Assembly: GCF_028622115.1 (NCBI RefSeq)
Contig: NZ_CP097263.1
Span: 7,750,001-7,814,000, forward strand
Length of the DNA: 64,000 bases
Direction of reading: 5' to 3'
From: Kutzneria chonburiensis
Lineage (GTDB): Bacteria > Actinomycetota > Actinomycetes > Mycobacteriales > Pseudonocardiaceae
A model generated the notes under the pieces. It searched no databases and was not told where the DNA came from. It saw nothing but the letters and a program-made list of their open reading frames with translations. Every line of letters begins with the position of its first letter. Within the stretch, counting starts at the first letter, position 1. Shown piece by piece: positions 1 to 10,088 of this stretch. A program made the position numbers and the translations under genes.

Positions 1-852
1 GTTCACCCGGACGACCGGGTAGTCGAACAGCACGGTGCCCTCGGCGGGATAGATCGCCACGGCCTTGGCCGGCGCGGCCGTCGTCACGTTGTACGACACG
101 ACCGACTGCTCGGTGGTGGTGAACAGCAGCGCGTTGGCCGGGTCCTTGCGGATGTTGTCGAAACCGTTGGACACCGAGTTCAGCGTGGTGCCGCGCAACC
201 GCAGCAGCACCGCGATCAGCTCCTGCGGCGGCAGCCCGTTGGACTGCACCGGCAGCAGGCCCTGCGCCAGGCCCAACGTGGCCACGCCCTCGGTGTTGGT
301 CAGCGGGTCGGTGATCGCGATCGGAGTCTGCCCGGTGACCAGCCGCTGCCAGCTCACCGGCGACTTGGGCCAGCCCAGCTTGTCGGCCTGCGCCGTGCTG
401 GCCGCCACCACCAGCGGCGACGAGGCCAGCGACGGGTGCTCGGTCAGCTTGGGGCTGTTGACCGGGTCCTTGTTGTCCAGGCCCTGCGCGGTCGACACCC
501 ACAGCGACGAGTCCGGGATCCACAGCGCCGGCGGGTCGATGGGTCTTGTCGGCAGCGACTGCACGACGTCGGCCGAGCCCTCGCTGACCACGGACACCTT
601 CACGCACTGCCCGTTGACCGACGTCTGGTCGTGTTCGAAGGCGTCGGCCACCGACTGCACCGCGGTGGCCGCGCTCGGCGTCACCGCCACCCGCAGCGGC
701 ACCTGGCCGGCGCACCGCACCGAGTTGGCGGTGTTGGCCACCACAACCCCGCCCACCGCCAGCACGGCGACCACAATGGGCAGGAAGAAGTGCCACTTTC
801 GACCCCGATCCGGCCGGGAGGGCGGCCGGTGGGCTCCGGTAGGAGTAGACAT
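1..852 (-). CDS. Membrane-anchored extracellular solute-binding protein, 3' end cut off (VWA-type family likely)
   Basis: The frame is open from an ATG at 850-852 to the window edge, 284 codons with no stop, so the C-terminus lies outside. The protein begins with a short basic Pro/Arg-rich cytoplasmic stretch, then one membrane segment near residues 22-40 (FFLPIVVAVLAVGGVVVA). An extracellular domain follows that reads like a bacterial periplasmic-binding fold: LRVAVTPSAATAVQSVADAF, a WIPDSSLWV segment, and later ITDPLTNTEG. This layout is typical of actinobacterial substrate-binding proteins that carry a von Willebrand A domain at the C-terminus. The VWA part is inferred, since it is not in the window. 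A GGAGG ribosome-binding site lies 13 nt upstream of the ATG. The gene is divergent from ftsH. The ligand cannot be told from the sequence. Confidence 0.75.
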   Translation of the reverse strand, partial: MSTPTGAHRPPSRPDRGRKWHFFLPIVVAVLAVGGVVVANTANSVRCAGQVPLRVAVTPSAATAVQSVADAFEHDQTSVNGQCVKVSVVSEGSADVVQSLPTRPIDPPALWIPDSSLWVSTAQGLDNKDPVNSPKLTEHPSLASSPLVVAASTAQADKLGWPKSPVSWQRLVTGQTPIAITDPLTNTEGVATLGLAQGLLPVQSNGLPPQELIAVLLRLRGTTLNSVSNGFDNIRKDPANALLFTTTEQSVVSYNVTTAAPAKAVAIYPAEGTVLFDYPVVRVN

Positions 853-1347
853 TGTGGTGCGCGAACCTCCTGGTCGGCGTCCCAGCGGGCGCGGGCTTTC
901 TGCTCGGATCGTCGACATGGCGGCCCCGACTCGTAACAGTCGAGGGCCCGGTCCGGACGGATTGAGCCGGATGGCGCAACTTTCGGGCCCGAACGGCTCA
1001 GCCTGGTGATGGCATTGGCACCCGGGCGCCCTCCTTCTTCCGGTGCAGAGCAGTGCACGGAGGTACGTGGCCGCCCTCGCCCCGGTTCAACCCGAACGGC
1101 CCCGGCGTGTCGCCGGTCATGTCGGGGAACCGTGCCCCAGCTCCGAGCGTTGGGACCGTCGTGAGGTCGCCGCCGGCCGAGCGCCGAACTTCCGGCCGTG
1201 GTCCGACGGCGGCGGGCGGTAAGCTAGCTGGACGGGGCTGTCCCGCCGAGCGCGGTGACATCGCCGCTCGACGTGTTGAGCAGTGTCGTGAGGCAGGGCT
1301 TGACGTAAACGCAGGGAGGGTCGAGGCCGCGTGACGGCCGTAGGTGC
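853..1347. other. Intergenic region between the divergent SBP gene and ftsH
   Basis: This 495-bp stretch between two divergent genes should hold both promoters. I see no convincing coding sequence: the open frames across it have no ribosome-binding site or recognisable protein. A TAAGCT hexamer at 1220-1225 could be a -10 element, but no matching -35 is present. No strong terminator or long repeat was seen. Confidence 0.4.
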
Positions 1348-3567
<2,220 letters not shown>

Positions 3568-3595
3568 GACGGTCCGCGACCCCGCGGAGGTGTGC

Positions 3596-4222
3596 ATGAC
3601 CAGCACTGTTGGCCGAAGCGGCCCCCTGAGTGGGGCCGCTTCGGCGGCTCACGGCCGGTTCGACCGGGCCAGGGCCGAGGCCGCGGTTCGCGAGCTGCTG
3701 ATCGCCTGCGGCGAGGACCCGGACCGCGACGGCCTGCGCGACACGCCGGCCCGGGTGGCCCGCTCCTACCGCGAGCTGTTCGCCGGCCTGTACACGGATC
3801 CCGAATCCGTGCTGGAGAAGACATTCGACGAAAGCCACGAGGAATTGGTTCTCGTCACCGATATTCCGATGTATTCCACCTGTGAGCACCATTTGGTTCC
3901 ATTTCATGGTGTTGCGCATATTGGCTACATTCCGAATGGCGACGGTCGGGTGACGGGGTTGTCGAAGCTGGCCAGGCTGGTCGATCTGTACGCGCGGCGG
4001 CCGCAGGTGCAGGAGCGGCTGACGTCGCAGATCGCCGATTCGCTTATGACCAAGCTGAATCCGCGCGGGGCGATCGTGGTGATCGAGGCGGAGCATTTGT
4101 GCATGGCGATGCGCGGGGTGCGTAAGCCGGGAGCCCGTACGACGACGTCGGCGGTGCGGGGCATTTTCAAGACTTCGGCGACCTCGCGGGCCGAGGCGAT
4201 CGAACTGATCAAGGGACGTTAG
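3596..4222 (+). CDS. folE: GTP cyclohydrolase I (type IA)
   Basis: Converts GTP to 7,8-dihydroneopterin triphosphate, the first step of folate synthesis. The ATG at 3596 sits 5 nt after GCGGAGG and gives a 208-aa protein, normal for the family. Zinc ligands are visible: Cys96 and His99 in [10 protein letters not shown], and Cys169 in [10 protein letters not shown]. Substrate-binding residues follow in [14 protein letters not shown]. It is the first gene of a folE-folP-folB-folK operon, and folP starts at the base after its stop codon. The first ~17 codons encode a Ser/Gly/Ala stretch that is also a perfect DNA hairpin (separate entry). From about 3815 onward the codons are richer in A/T at third positions than in the neighbouring genes. 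Confidence 0.97.
   Translation: MTSTVGRSGPLSGAASAAHGRFDRARAEAAVRELLIACGEDPDRDGLRDTPARVARSYRELFAGLYTDPESVLEKTFDESHEELVLVTDIPMYSTCEHHLVPFHGVAHIGYIPNGDGRVTGLSKLARLVDLYARRPQVQERLTSQIADSLMTKLNPRGAIVVIEAEHLCMAMRGVRKPGARTTTSAVRGIFKTSATSRAEAIELIKGR
3613..3644 (+). promoter_or_regulatory. Perfect 13-bp hairpin inside the 5' coding region of folE
   Basis: Arms CCGAAGCGGCCCC (3613-3625) and GGGGCCGCTTCGG (3632-3644) enclose a 6-nt loop. The hairpin starts 15 nt after the folE ATG, within a non-conserved N-terminal extension. It could act as an ftsH/folE attenuator or a block to initiation. It has no T-run, so it is not a classical terminator. Confidence 0.5.
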
Positions 4223-5065
4223 GTGCACAGCCGGTTGCCGAATCCCGACCGCTGCGTCGTGATGGGTGTGGTGAACGTCACGGCCGACTCGTTCTCGGAC
4301 GGCGGGCGGTATCTACGGACCGACGACGCCATCAGGCACGGCCTTGAGCTGTGGGCGGAAGGCGCGGACCTGGTGGACGTGGGCGGCGAGTCGACGCGGC
4401 CGGGCGCGGACCGGGTGGACGCGGACGTGGAGATCGCCCGGGTGGTGCCGGTGATCGAGCAGCTGACGGCCGAAGGTGTGCTGGTCAGCGTGGACACGAC
4501 CAGGGCGGTGGTGGCCGACGCGGCGCTGGACGCGGGCGCGGCGGTGGTCAACGACGTGTCGGGCGGCCTGGCCGACCCGCAGATGGCCAAGGTGGTCGCG
4601 AGCTCGGGAGCGCCATGGATCCTGATGCACTGGCGCGGCCACAGCAAGAACATGAACGACCTGGCGACCTATCGGGACGTGGTGGCCGAGGTGCGCGACG
4701 AGCTGTCGGCCCGGGTGGATGCAGCGCTGGCGGCCGGGGTGTCGGCCGAGGCGCTGGTGTTGGACCCGGGACTGGGCTTTGCCAAGCAGCGCGAGCACGA
4801 CTGGGCCCTGCTGCACGGCCTGGACCAGCTGCTCGGTCTGGGTTTCCCACTGCTGGTCGGCGCTTCCCGCAAACGCTTTCTGGGTGCGCTGTTGGCCGAC
4901 GCCGACGGCAACCCGAGACCGCCGGATGGGCGTGAGGTGGCGACGACGACGGTCACGGCGCTGGCGGCGGCGGCCGGGGTGTGGGGTGTGCGAGTGCACG
5001 ACGTCCGCCGGTCGATGGACGCGGCGCTGGTGGTGCGGGCCTGGCAGAGGGGAAGCGGCGAATGA
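4223..5065 (+). CDS. folP: Dihydropteroate synthase
   Basis: Joins p-aminobenzoate to 6-hydroxymethyl-dihydropterin pyrophosphate; the target of sulfonamides. The protein (280 aa) is a TIM barrel with both family signatures: [13 protein letters not shown] near the N-terminus and GGESTRPGA about 45 residues later. Further conserved motifs are NDVSGG, a DPGLGFAK segment and [10 protein letters not shown]. The GTG start at 4223 follows the folE stop directly, so translation is coupled. Its stop overlaps the folB ATG. Confidence 0.97.
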   Translation: MHSRLPNPDRCVVMGVVNVTADSFSDGGRYLRTDDAIRHGLELWAEGADLVDVGGESTRPGADRVDADVEIARVVPVIEQLTAEGVLVSVDTTRAVVADAALDAGAAVVNDVSGGLADPQMAKVVASSGAPWILMHWRGHSKNMNDLATYRDVVAEVRDELSARVDAALAAGVSAEALVLDPGLGFAKQREHDWALLHGLDQLLGLGFPLLVGASRKRFLGALLADADGNPRPPDGREVATTTVTALAAAAGVWGVRVHDVRRSMDAALVVRAWQRGSGE

Positions 5066-5424
5066 GTGACCGGATCACGCTGACCGGGTTGCGCGTGTTC
5101 GGCTATCACGGCGTGTTCGAGCACGAGAAGCGCGACGGACAGGACTTCCTGATCGACGTGACGGTCTGGCTGGACCTGACGGCCGCGGCGGCGAGCGACG
5201 ACCTGACCCAGACCGTGCACTACGGCGAGCTGGCCGAGCGGGTGGCGGCGATCGTGGCCGGCGACCCGCGCGATCTCATCGAGACGGTCGCCGGCGACAT
5301 CGCCGACGAGGTGCTGACCGACGAACGGGTCGGCGAGGTGGAAGTGACCGTGCACAAGCCGTCGGCACCGATCCCACTGTCCTTCCAGGACGTCGCGGTC
5401 ACGGTGCGCAGGACGCGCTCGTGA
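5062..5424 (+). CDS. folB: Dihydroneopterin aldolase
   Basis: Cleaves 7,8-dihydroneopterin to 6-hydroxymethyl-7,8-dihydropterin and glycolaldehyde. The protein has 120 aa, the usual subunit size. It shows the family start [19 protein letters not shown] with the catalytic Tyr-His-Gly region, the [13 protein letters not shown] segment and the Glu of [12 protein letters not shown] C-termini. The ATG overlaps the folP stop (ATGA), which fixes the start. The stop overlaps the folK GTG. The genes lie in reaction order around folP. Confidence 0.95.
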   Translation: MSDRITLTGLRVFGYHGVFEHEKRDGQDFLIDVTVWLDLTAAAASDDLTQTVHYGELAERVAAIVAGDPRDLIETVAGDIADEVLTDERVGEVEVTVHKPSAPIPLSFQDVAVTVRRTRS

Positions 5425-5909
5425 CGCGGGCGGTGTTGTCGCTGGGGTCCAACCTGGGCGACCGGTTCGCGTTCCTCCAGGGCGCGGTGACGGGCCTGCG
5501 TGACCACGTTCGTGCGGTGTCCCCGGTGTACGAGACGGCGGCGTGGGGCGTGGAGGAGCAGCCGGACTTCCTGAACGCCATCGTCATCGTGCAGGCCGAC
5601 GACGTCGACGAGTGGGGCTGGCTGGCCAAGGGACAGGCCTTGGAGAACGAGGCCGGTCGCGTGCGGACGCTGCACTGGGGTCCGCGCACGCTTGATGTCG
5701 ATGTGGTCACTGTGGACGGTGTGACTTCTGAGCATCCCGATTTGCTGTTGCCGCATCCGGGCACCCCGGAGCGGGCCACGGTGCTCATCCCGTGGCTGGA
5801 TGTCGAGCCTGACGCGGTTTTGCCGGGGCACGGCCCGATCGCCGAGGTCATGGCCGGTGTGAGCGTGGCAGGCGTGCGCCGCCGGGACGATCTCCGGCTG
5901 GAGTGGTGA
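5421..5909 (+). CDS. folK: 2-amino-4-hydroxy-6-hydroxymethyldihydropteridine pyrophosphokinase
   Basis: HPPK transfers pyrophosphate from ATP to 6-hydroxymethyl-dihydropterin and so supplies the substrate of FolP. The protein (162 aa) opens with the family signature [11 protein letters not shown] and contains [17 protein letters not shown] and the [12 protein letters not shown] motif with the metal-binding Asp pair. The GTG start overlaps the folB stop by 4 nt (GTGA). The gene completes the folate branch. Its own stop overlaps the ATG of a small membrane protein. Confidence 0.96.
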   Translation: MTRAVLSLGSNLGDRFAFLQGAVTGLRDHVRAVSPVYETAAWGVEEQPDFLNAIVIVQADDVDEWGWLAKGQALENEAGRVRTLHWGPRTLDVDVVTVDGVTSEHPDLLLPHPGTPERATVLIPWLDVEPDAVLPGHGPIAEVMAGVSVAGVRRRDDLRLEW

Positions 5910-6376
5910 TGAAGTTCACGAGATTTCGGGACCTGTTGGCAGTCGCGCTGGTAGCGGGCCTGCTGACCGTCCTCGTGCTCCGACTGGTCTACGCGGCGCT
6001 GCCGACCCTGCCGCGGTTGGCCGGCGTGACCTTCGGCGTGCTGGCCGTGGTCGAGGCGATCCTGGCCTGGCAGCTGCGCAACCGCATCGCCGGCAAGCCG
6101 GGGGTGCGGCCGGTGGAGCCGTTGACCGCGGCGCGGGCGGTCGCGCTGGCCAAGGCGTCGTCGCTGGTGGGCGCGCTCATGTCCGGGGTGTGGATCGCGG
6201 TGGTGCTGACCGTGCTGCCGCTGGCCGCGGTGTCCTCGGCGGCGGCCGATGACCGGACCACGGGCCTGGTCGGACTGGTCGGTTCGGCGGCACTGGTTGC
6301 CGCCGCTTTGTGGTTGGAACACTGCTGCAAGACGCCGGATCCCCCGCAGCAGGATGACAACGTCGGTCTCCGTTGA
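5909..6376 (+). CDS. DUF3180 family membrane protein
   Basis: A small integral membrane protein (155 aa) of the DUF3180 family, which usually follows folK in actinobacteria (Rv3605c position in M. tuberculosis). Four hydrophobic segments can be seen: near residues 10-30, 36-56, 80-105 and 120-140. No catalytic motif is visible and the function is unknown. The ATG at 5909 overlaps the folK stop (TGATG); GTG codons at 5903 and 5906 are alternative starts. Coupling to the folate operon is clear. A role in folate metabolism is only guilt by association. Confidence 0.85.
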   Translation: MKFTRFRDLLAVALVAGLLTVLVLRLVYAALPTLPRLAGVTFGVLAVVEAILAWQLRNRIAGKPGVRPVEPLTAARAVALAKASSLVGALMSGVWIAVVLTVLPLAAVSSAAADDRTTGLVGLVGSAALVAAALWLEHCCKTPDPPQQDDNVGLR

Positions 6377-6421
6377 GGGGCCAATCGGGTCCGGGTAGGT
6401 CTCGTTCGGGTAACTGACCGG

Positions 6422-6427
6422 TACCGT
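6422..6427 (+). promoter_or_regulatory. Candidate -10 element TACCGT, leaderless start
   Basis: The hexamer ends 7 nt before the first base of the ATG at 6435, so transcription would begin at or next to the start codon. No purine-rich ribosome-binding site precedes the gene. No clear -35 is seen. Confidence 0.4.
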
Positions 6428-6434
6428 AGAGCCC

Positions 6435-7961
6435 ATGACCGGCCGCAGCGGCTTGACCGAAGGCGAGCGCGGTGACAGTCGTGGATACGGTCGGCTACTC
6501 CTGGTAGCGGTTCTCGTCCTGGCCATCGCCGCGACCGCCGTGCTCGTCCTGAGCAACGACGCGAGGTTCTTGCGCCTCGGCGTCCTCGCCGCGCTGTGGG
6601 CCGCCCTCGTCGGCGCCTTCCTCGCCGTGAAGTACCGCAGAGAAGCCGCGGCCAGCGAGGACGAGGTCGCCGACCTGCAGGCCGTCTATGAGCTGGAGCT
6701 GGAGCGCGAGGTCGCGGCCCGCCGCGAGTACGAGCTGGAGATCGAGGCCGAGACCCGTCGCCGGGTCGAGGAGGAGTCGCGGGAGGACCTGGAGGCGCTG
6801 CGCGGTGAGCTGCGCGCCCTGCGGGAGAACCTCGAGGCGCTGCTGGGCGGCGAGGTGCTGGTCGAGCGGGTGGCGCTGCGCGCGGAGTCGACGCGGATGC
6901 GGTCGCTGTCCGACCAGTCGCGGCTGCTGGCCGTTGGCGAGGACCGGATCATCGCCAAGGAGGACCGCAAGCCGATCACCGTCGGTTCGGTCCGCAAGGA
7001 GACGCCGGCCGACAAGTCGCCGGCCACCGAGCTGATCGAACGCATTCCGCACGAGCCGCTGCGGGCCAAGGAGCAGGCGCCGCGCCGTCCGGAGCCGAGC
7101 CGTCCGGAGGCGACCCGCCAGCCCAGCCGCAGCAACGCCCAGACCGAGGCGCTGAGCCGGTCGGCAGCGGCCGGACAGGCCCGGCGAGAGCCGCAGCGTC
7201 CGGCCCAGCCGGCCGCCACCCAGTTCGTGAACCGCCCGGCCGCCGCGAAGGCAGCCGAGCCGCGGCCGGCCGAGCGTCGGCCCGAGGCCCGCCCGCCGGA
7301 GACCCGTCAGCCTGAGCCGCGCAAGCCGGCCGCCGGTGTGCCCAACGTCGTCGGCATGCGGGTGCAGCCCTCACAGGCCCTGTCGCAGCCGATGCGGGCG
7401 CCGGACGCGCGTGAGCCGCGTCGTGCCGAGCCGCCGCGTGCGCCGCAGCAGCAGCCTCAACAGCAGCCCCAGCGCCCCGAGCCGGCCGCCGCAACGATGG
7501 CCATGCGCCTCAATCCGGAGATGAAGCAGCAGGCGCCAAGCCGTCAGCCGGCTACTGCCCCCGTGGATGCTGCCGGTCGCCGTCGTCGGCCCGAGGCCGC
7601 GAACGAGGCCACTCAGATGAGCCCGCGGCCCACGCCGGCCGAGACGTCCGGCCGTCGTCGCCGTCCCGAGCCCGCGCAGCAGGCGGCCGCCGCGCCGCCG
7701 CCCGAGGTGGACGGCCCGGTGTGGGACCCCGAGCTGGGCGACTGGGTGCCGAACTCGCTGGAGCTGCCGATCCCGGTGCGCACCGCGCCGCCGGTCGCGC
7801 CGCCGCCCGGCCCGGTGCCGTCGGCCCCGCCGCCGCCCGTGACGCCGCCGCCGGTCGTCGACACCGGCGCGCACGCCGCCGGCAAGTCCGTCAGCGAGCT
7901 GCTGGCCTCGTTGGGCCAGGAAGAGTCGCGCGGCCGCCGTCGCCGCCGTAGCGAGGACTAG
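6435..7961 (+). CDS. Rv3604c-like membrane protein with coiled coil and Pro/Ala/Arg-rich tail
   Basis: This 508-aa protein has two adjacent membrane helices near residues 21-40 and 45-65. A strongly charged Glu/Arg coiled coil follows (about 75-145). A long low-complexity tail rich in Pro, Ala, Arg and Gln fills most of the rest. The final residues (VSELLASLGQEESRGRRRRRSED) are highly charged. It sits where mycobacteria encode the Ala/Pro-rich membrane protein Rv3604c, between DUF3180 and the pantothenate genes. The tail contains repeated RRRRPE-type blocks that may be phosphorylated or bind nucleic acid, but this is speculation. The function is unknown. It is convergent with the NuoD-like gene, 1 bp apart. 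Confidence 0.85.
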   Translation: MTGRSGLTEGERGDSRGYGRLLLVAVLVLAIAATAVLVLSNDARFLRLGVLAALWAALVGAFLAVKYRREAAASEDEVADLQAVYELELEREVAARREYELEIEAETRRRVEEESREDLEALRGELRALRENLEALLGGEVLVERVALRAESTRMRSLSDQSRLLAVGEDRIIAKEDRKPITVGSVRKETPADKSPATELIERIPHEPLRAKEQAPRRPEPSRPEATRQPSRSNAQTEALSRSAAAGQARREPQRPAQPAATQFVNRPAAAKAAEPRPAERRPEARPPETRQPEPRKPAAGVPNVVGMRVQPSQALSQPMRAPDAREPRRAEPPRAPQQQPQQQPQRPEPAAATMAMRLNPEMKQQAPSRQPATAPVDAAGRRRRPEAANEATQMSPRPTPAETSGRRRRPEPAQQAAAAPPPEVDGPVWDPELGDWVPNSLELPIPVRTAPPVAPPPGPVPSAPPPPVTPPPVVDTGAHAAGKSVSELLASLGQEESRGRRRRRSED

Positions 7962-7962
7962 C

Positions 7963-9102
7963 TCACTTGTCGATGTCGCCGACCACGACCGCGAAGGAAC
8001 CGAGCACCGCGGGCAGGTCGGCCACCGCAGTTCCAGGCAGTAGAGCCGACAGCGCCTGCACATTGTTGAACGACGGTGTGCGGAGCTTGAGTCGCCACGG
8101 AGTCTTCTCGCCGCGTGAGGCCAGGTGCACGCCGGAAATGCCCAGCGGGGCCTCGGTCCACACGTAGACGGAGCCCTCGGGTGCCTTGACCGCCTTGGGC
8201 AGCCGCAGGTTCACCGGTCCGGACGGCAGCTCGTCGAGGATCCCGGCGATCAGCCGCAGCGACAGCTCGATCTCGCCGACGACACACCCGACGCGGGTCA
8301 AGGCGTCGCCATCAGTGCCCACTACGGGCTGGAAGTCTTGGTACGCAAGGTGTTCGCCGTCGCGGCGCAGGTCGACGTCGACGCCGCTGGCCCGCCCGGT
8401 CGGCCCCGTGACACCCAGCGCCAGCGCGGCTTCGTGACTGAGGACGCCGAGTCCGGCATGGCGCTCACGAAACGCGGTGCTGTCCACAGTGGACACGCGA
8501 ATCGCCGGCAGCAGCTCGGACAACGTCGTCAACAATGCCCGCACATTGGGGATCCAGGTCGCGGGCACGTCTTCGCGCAGGCCGCCGATCCGGTTGGCCA
8601 TGAAGTGGATCCGCCCGCCGGACGCCTGCTCCATCACCGCCTGCACGGCCTCGCGACCCTGCACCGCAGCAGTCGTGCCGGCCGTCGGCTCGCCGGTGAG
8701 CTGACGGGTCAGCGGGGCCAGGAACACCAGGTGCGCCAGCATCCGGTTCAACTCGCACAGCACCATGCGCAGCCGAACTGCCCGCGGCGGCACGTCCATG
8801 CCGGTCATGCGCTCCACGGCCAGTGCGACGGTGAGCTCGTTGCAGAAGGCGGCCAGCCAGTCGTGCCGGTTGGCCAGGGTGAGCACCTGCCGGTAGTCGC
8901 GGACCTCGAACAGCTTCTCCGCGCCGCGGTGCAGGTGCCCGACCAGCGGCTCGGCCTCGGTGACCACGTTGTCCTCGACGCCCAGCCGCAACCGGTACGC
9001 GCCGTGGGCCGACGGGTGCAGCGGGCCGAGGTCGATGACGTGGTCGACGCCGAGGTACTTGGCGCCCGCGCCGACGCCGACGGTGATCTGCACGGGTGTC
9101 AT
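7963..9102 (-). CDS. Orphan NuoD-like (complex I 49-kDa subunit) protein
   Basis: A 379-aa homologue of NADH-quinone oxidoreductase subunit D without any other nuo gene nearby. Family marks are the LGPLHPSAHGAYRL motif (residues ~25-38), the GHLHRGAEKLFE motif, the NRHDWLAAFCNE segment and a C-terminus ending VVVGDIDK, like the GEVDR end of NuoD. Authentic NuoD works in the Q module of complex I with NuoB, NuoC and NuoI, so a lone copy is unlikely to be the respiratory subunit. It may be a NuoD2-type paralogue. Its ATG overlaps the stop of an NDUFAF7-like methyltransferase, so the two are translationally coupled. The arginine in HPSAHGAYR (Arg37) matches the position I recall as the NDUFAF7 target in mitochondrial NDUFS2. 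Confidence 0.85.
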   Translation of the reverse strand: MTPVQITVGVGAGAKYLGVDHVIDLGPLHPSAHGAYRLRLGVEDNVVTEAEPLVGHLHRGAEKLFEVRDYRQVLTLANRHDWLAAFCNELTVALAVERMTGMDVPPRAVRLRMVLCELNRMLAHLVFLAPLTRQLTGEPTAGTTAAVQGREAVQAVMEQASGGRIHFMANRIGGLREDVPATWIPNVRALLTTLSELLPAIRVSTVDSTAFRERHAGLGVLSHEAALALGVTGPTGRASGVDVDLRRDGEHLAYQDFQPVVGTDGDALTRVGCVVGEIELSLRLIAGILDELPSGPVNLRLPKAVKAPEGSVYVWTEAPLGISGVHLASRGEKTPWRLKLRTPSFNNVQALSALLPGTAVADLPAVLGSFAVVVGDIDK

Positions 9103-10055
9103 GCTCGCACGAGGCTGATCGGCGCGTTTCGGGGACAGAGCAGCCAGTGGAAGCCGCCGAGCCCGGCCGAATCACGCAGCTCCGCCACCCGGCCGGCCCG
9201 GGCCGTCGCCGCCATCCAGGCCGCCGGATCGGTCAGCGCGAGCCCCGCCGCTGGCTGATCACCGGCAATCCCCAAGGCCGCCAACGCTTCCCGCTGTGTC
9301 AGGAGCTCGCCGGGTGCGACGGCCCGCACCGAGTCGAAGGCGACGTGGGCGGTGATGTCACAGCTGCCGTCCGGCACCGGCGGCACCTGCCGTCCATGCC
9401 GGTAGCCGGTCAGCGAGCCGGCGAACGGCCGCGAGGCCAGGAAATGCCCGTAGTCCACGGCCAGCGCGGCGCCGGCGACCACCCGGGACACCAGGTCCGC
9501 CCACGCCGCGTCCCGCCCCGACCCGATCTCGGCCCGCTGCCCCTCGGCCGCCAACGGCCACCAGGCGTCCAGCCAAGGCGAGGACACCGGATCGCCCAAG
9601 GATTCCGTGCCATCGGTGGCCACCTCGACCTCGACGGTCCTTTGCCCGTGCATCTGCACAACGCGGCACGGCAGCGAGTCCAGCCACTCGTGGGCGATGA
9701 CCAAACCCGTCACCTGATCGGGCAATTCCGACGACCACTCGACGCCGGCCGGCAACTCCGGCCGGGTCAGCTCCACGGCGCGCACCCGTAGCCGTCCGCC
9801 GAAGCGCTCGGACCGTGCGAACACCTGCGCCGCCAGCTCGCCGCCGCCGGCCCCCACATCCACGAAATCCAGCGGATTCGGCCGGTCCAGGGCCATGTCC
9901 ACCCGGTCCAGCAGGACCACCACCGCCTCGGCCAGCTCCGGCCCGACCAAGGGGGAGGTGCGGAAGTGGTCAGCCGGGCGCGCGCCGCCGGCGAAGAAGC
10001 CTTTCGGGCCGTAGAGCGCTGCCCGCCAAGCCGAATGCCAGTCGTGCAGTGCCAT
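9099..10055 (-). CDS. NDUFAF7/MidA-like SAM-dependent methyltransferase
   Basis: A class I methyltransferase of the DUF185 (MidA/NDUFAF7) family, about 318 aa. It shows an FVDVGAGGGELAA SAM-binding loop near residue 67, an ANELLD-like HEWLDSLP segment, and ALAVDYGHF with the family's Asp-Tyr-Gly, followed by RQVPPVPDGSCDITAHV. Mitochondrial NDUFAF7 dimethylates an arginine of the NuoD homologue NDUFS2. Here the downstream, overlapping gene encodes a NuoD-like protein, which makes an enzyme-substrate pair plausible. The ATG at 10055 is preferred over a GTG just before it; GAGG lies about 15 nt upstream. It is divergent from the PrsW gene with very little space between them. Confidence 0.85.
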   Translation of the reverse strand: MALHDWHSAWRAALYGPKGFFAGGARPADHFRTSPLVGPELAEAVVVLLDRVDMALDRPNPLDFVDVGAGGGELAAQVFARSERFGGRLRVRAVELTRPELPAGVEWSSELPDQVTGLVIAHEWLDSLPCRVVQMHGQRTVEVEVATDGTESLGDPVSSPWLDAWWPLAAEGQRAEIGSGRDAAWADLVSRVVAGAALAVDYGHFLASRPFAGSLTGYRHGRQVPPVPDGSCDITAHVAFDSVRAVAPGELLTQREALAALGIAGDQPAAGLALTDPAAWMAATARAGRVAELRDSAGLGGFHWLLCPRNAPISLVRA

Positions 10056-10088
10056 CACGTCAACCTCATGGCCCTATGGTTCATCCCC

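Noticed and set aside
65-1009. Long plus-strand open frame over the first kilobase
   Set aside because: It is the antisense of the truncated solute-binding protein gene, has no ribosome-binding site and gives a Ser/Thr-rich peptide with no fold.
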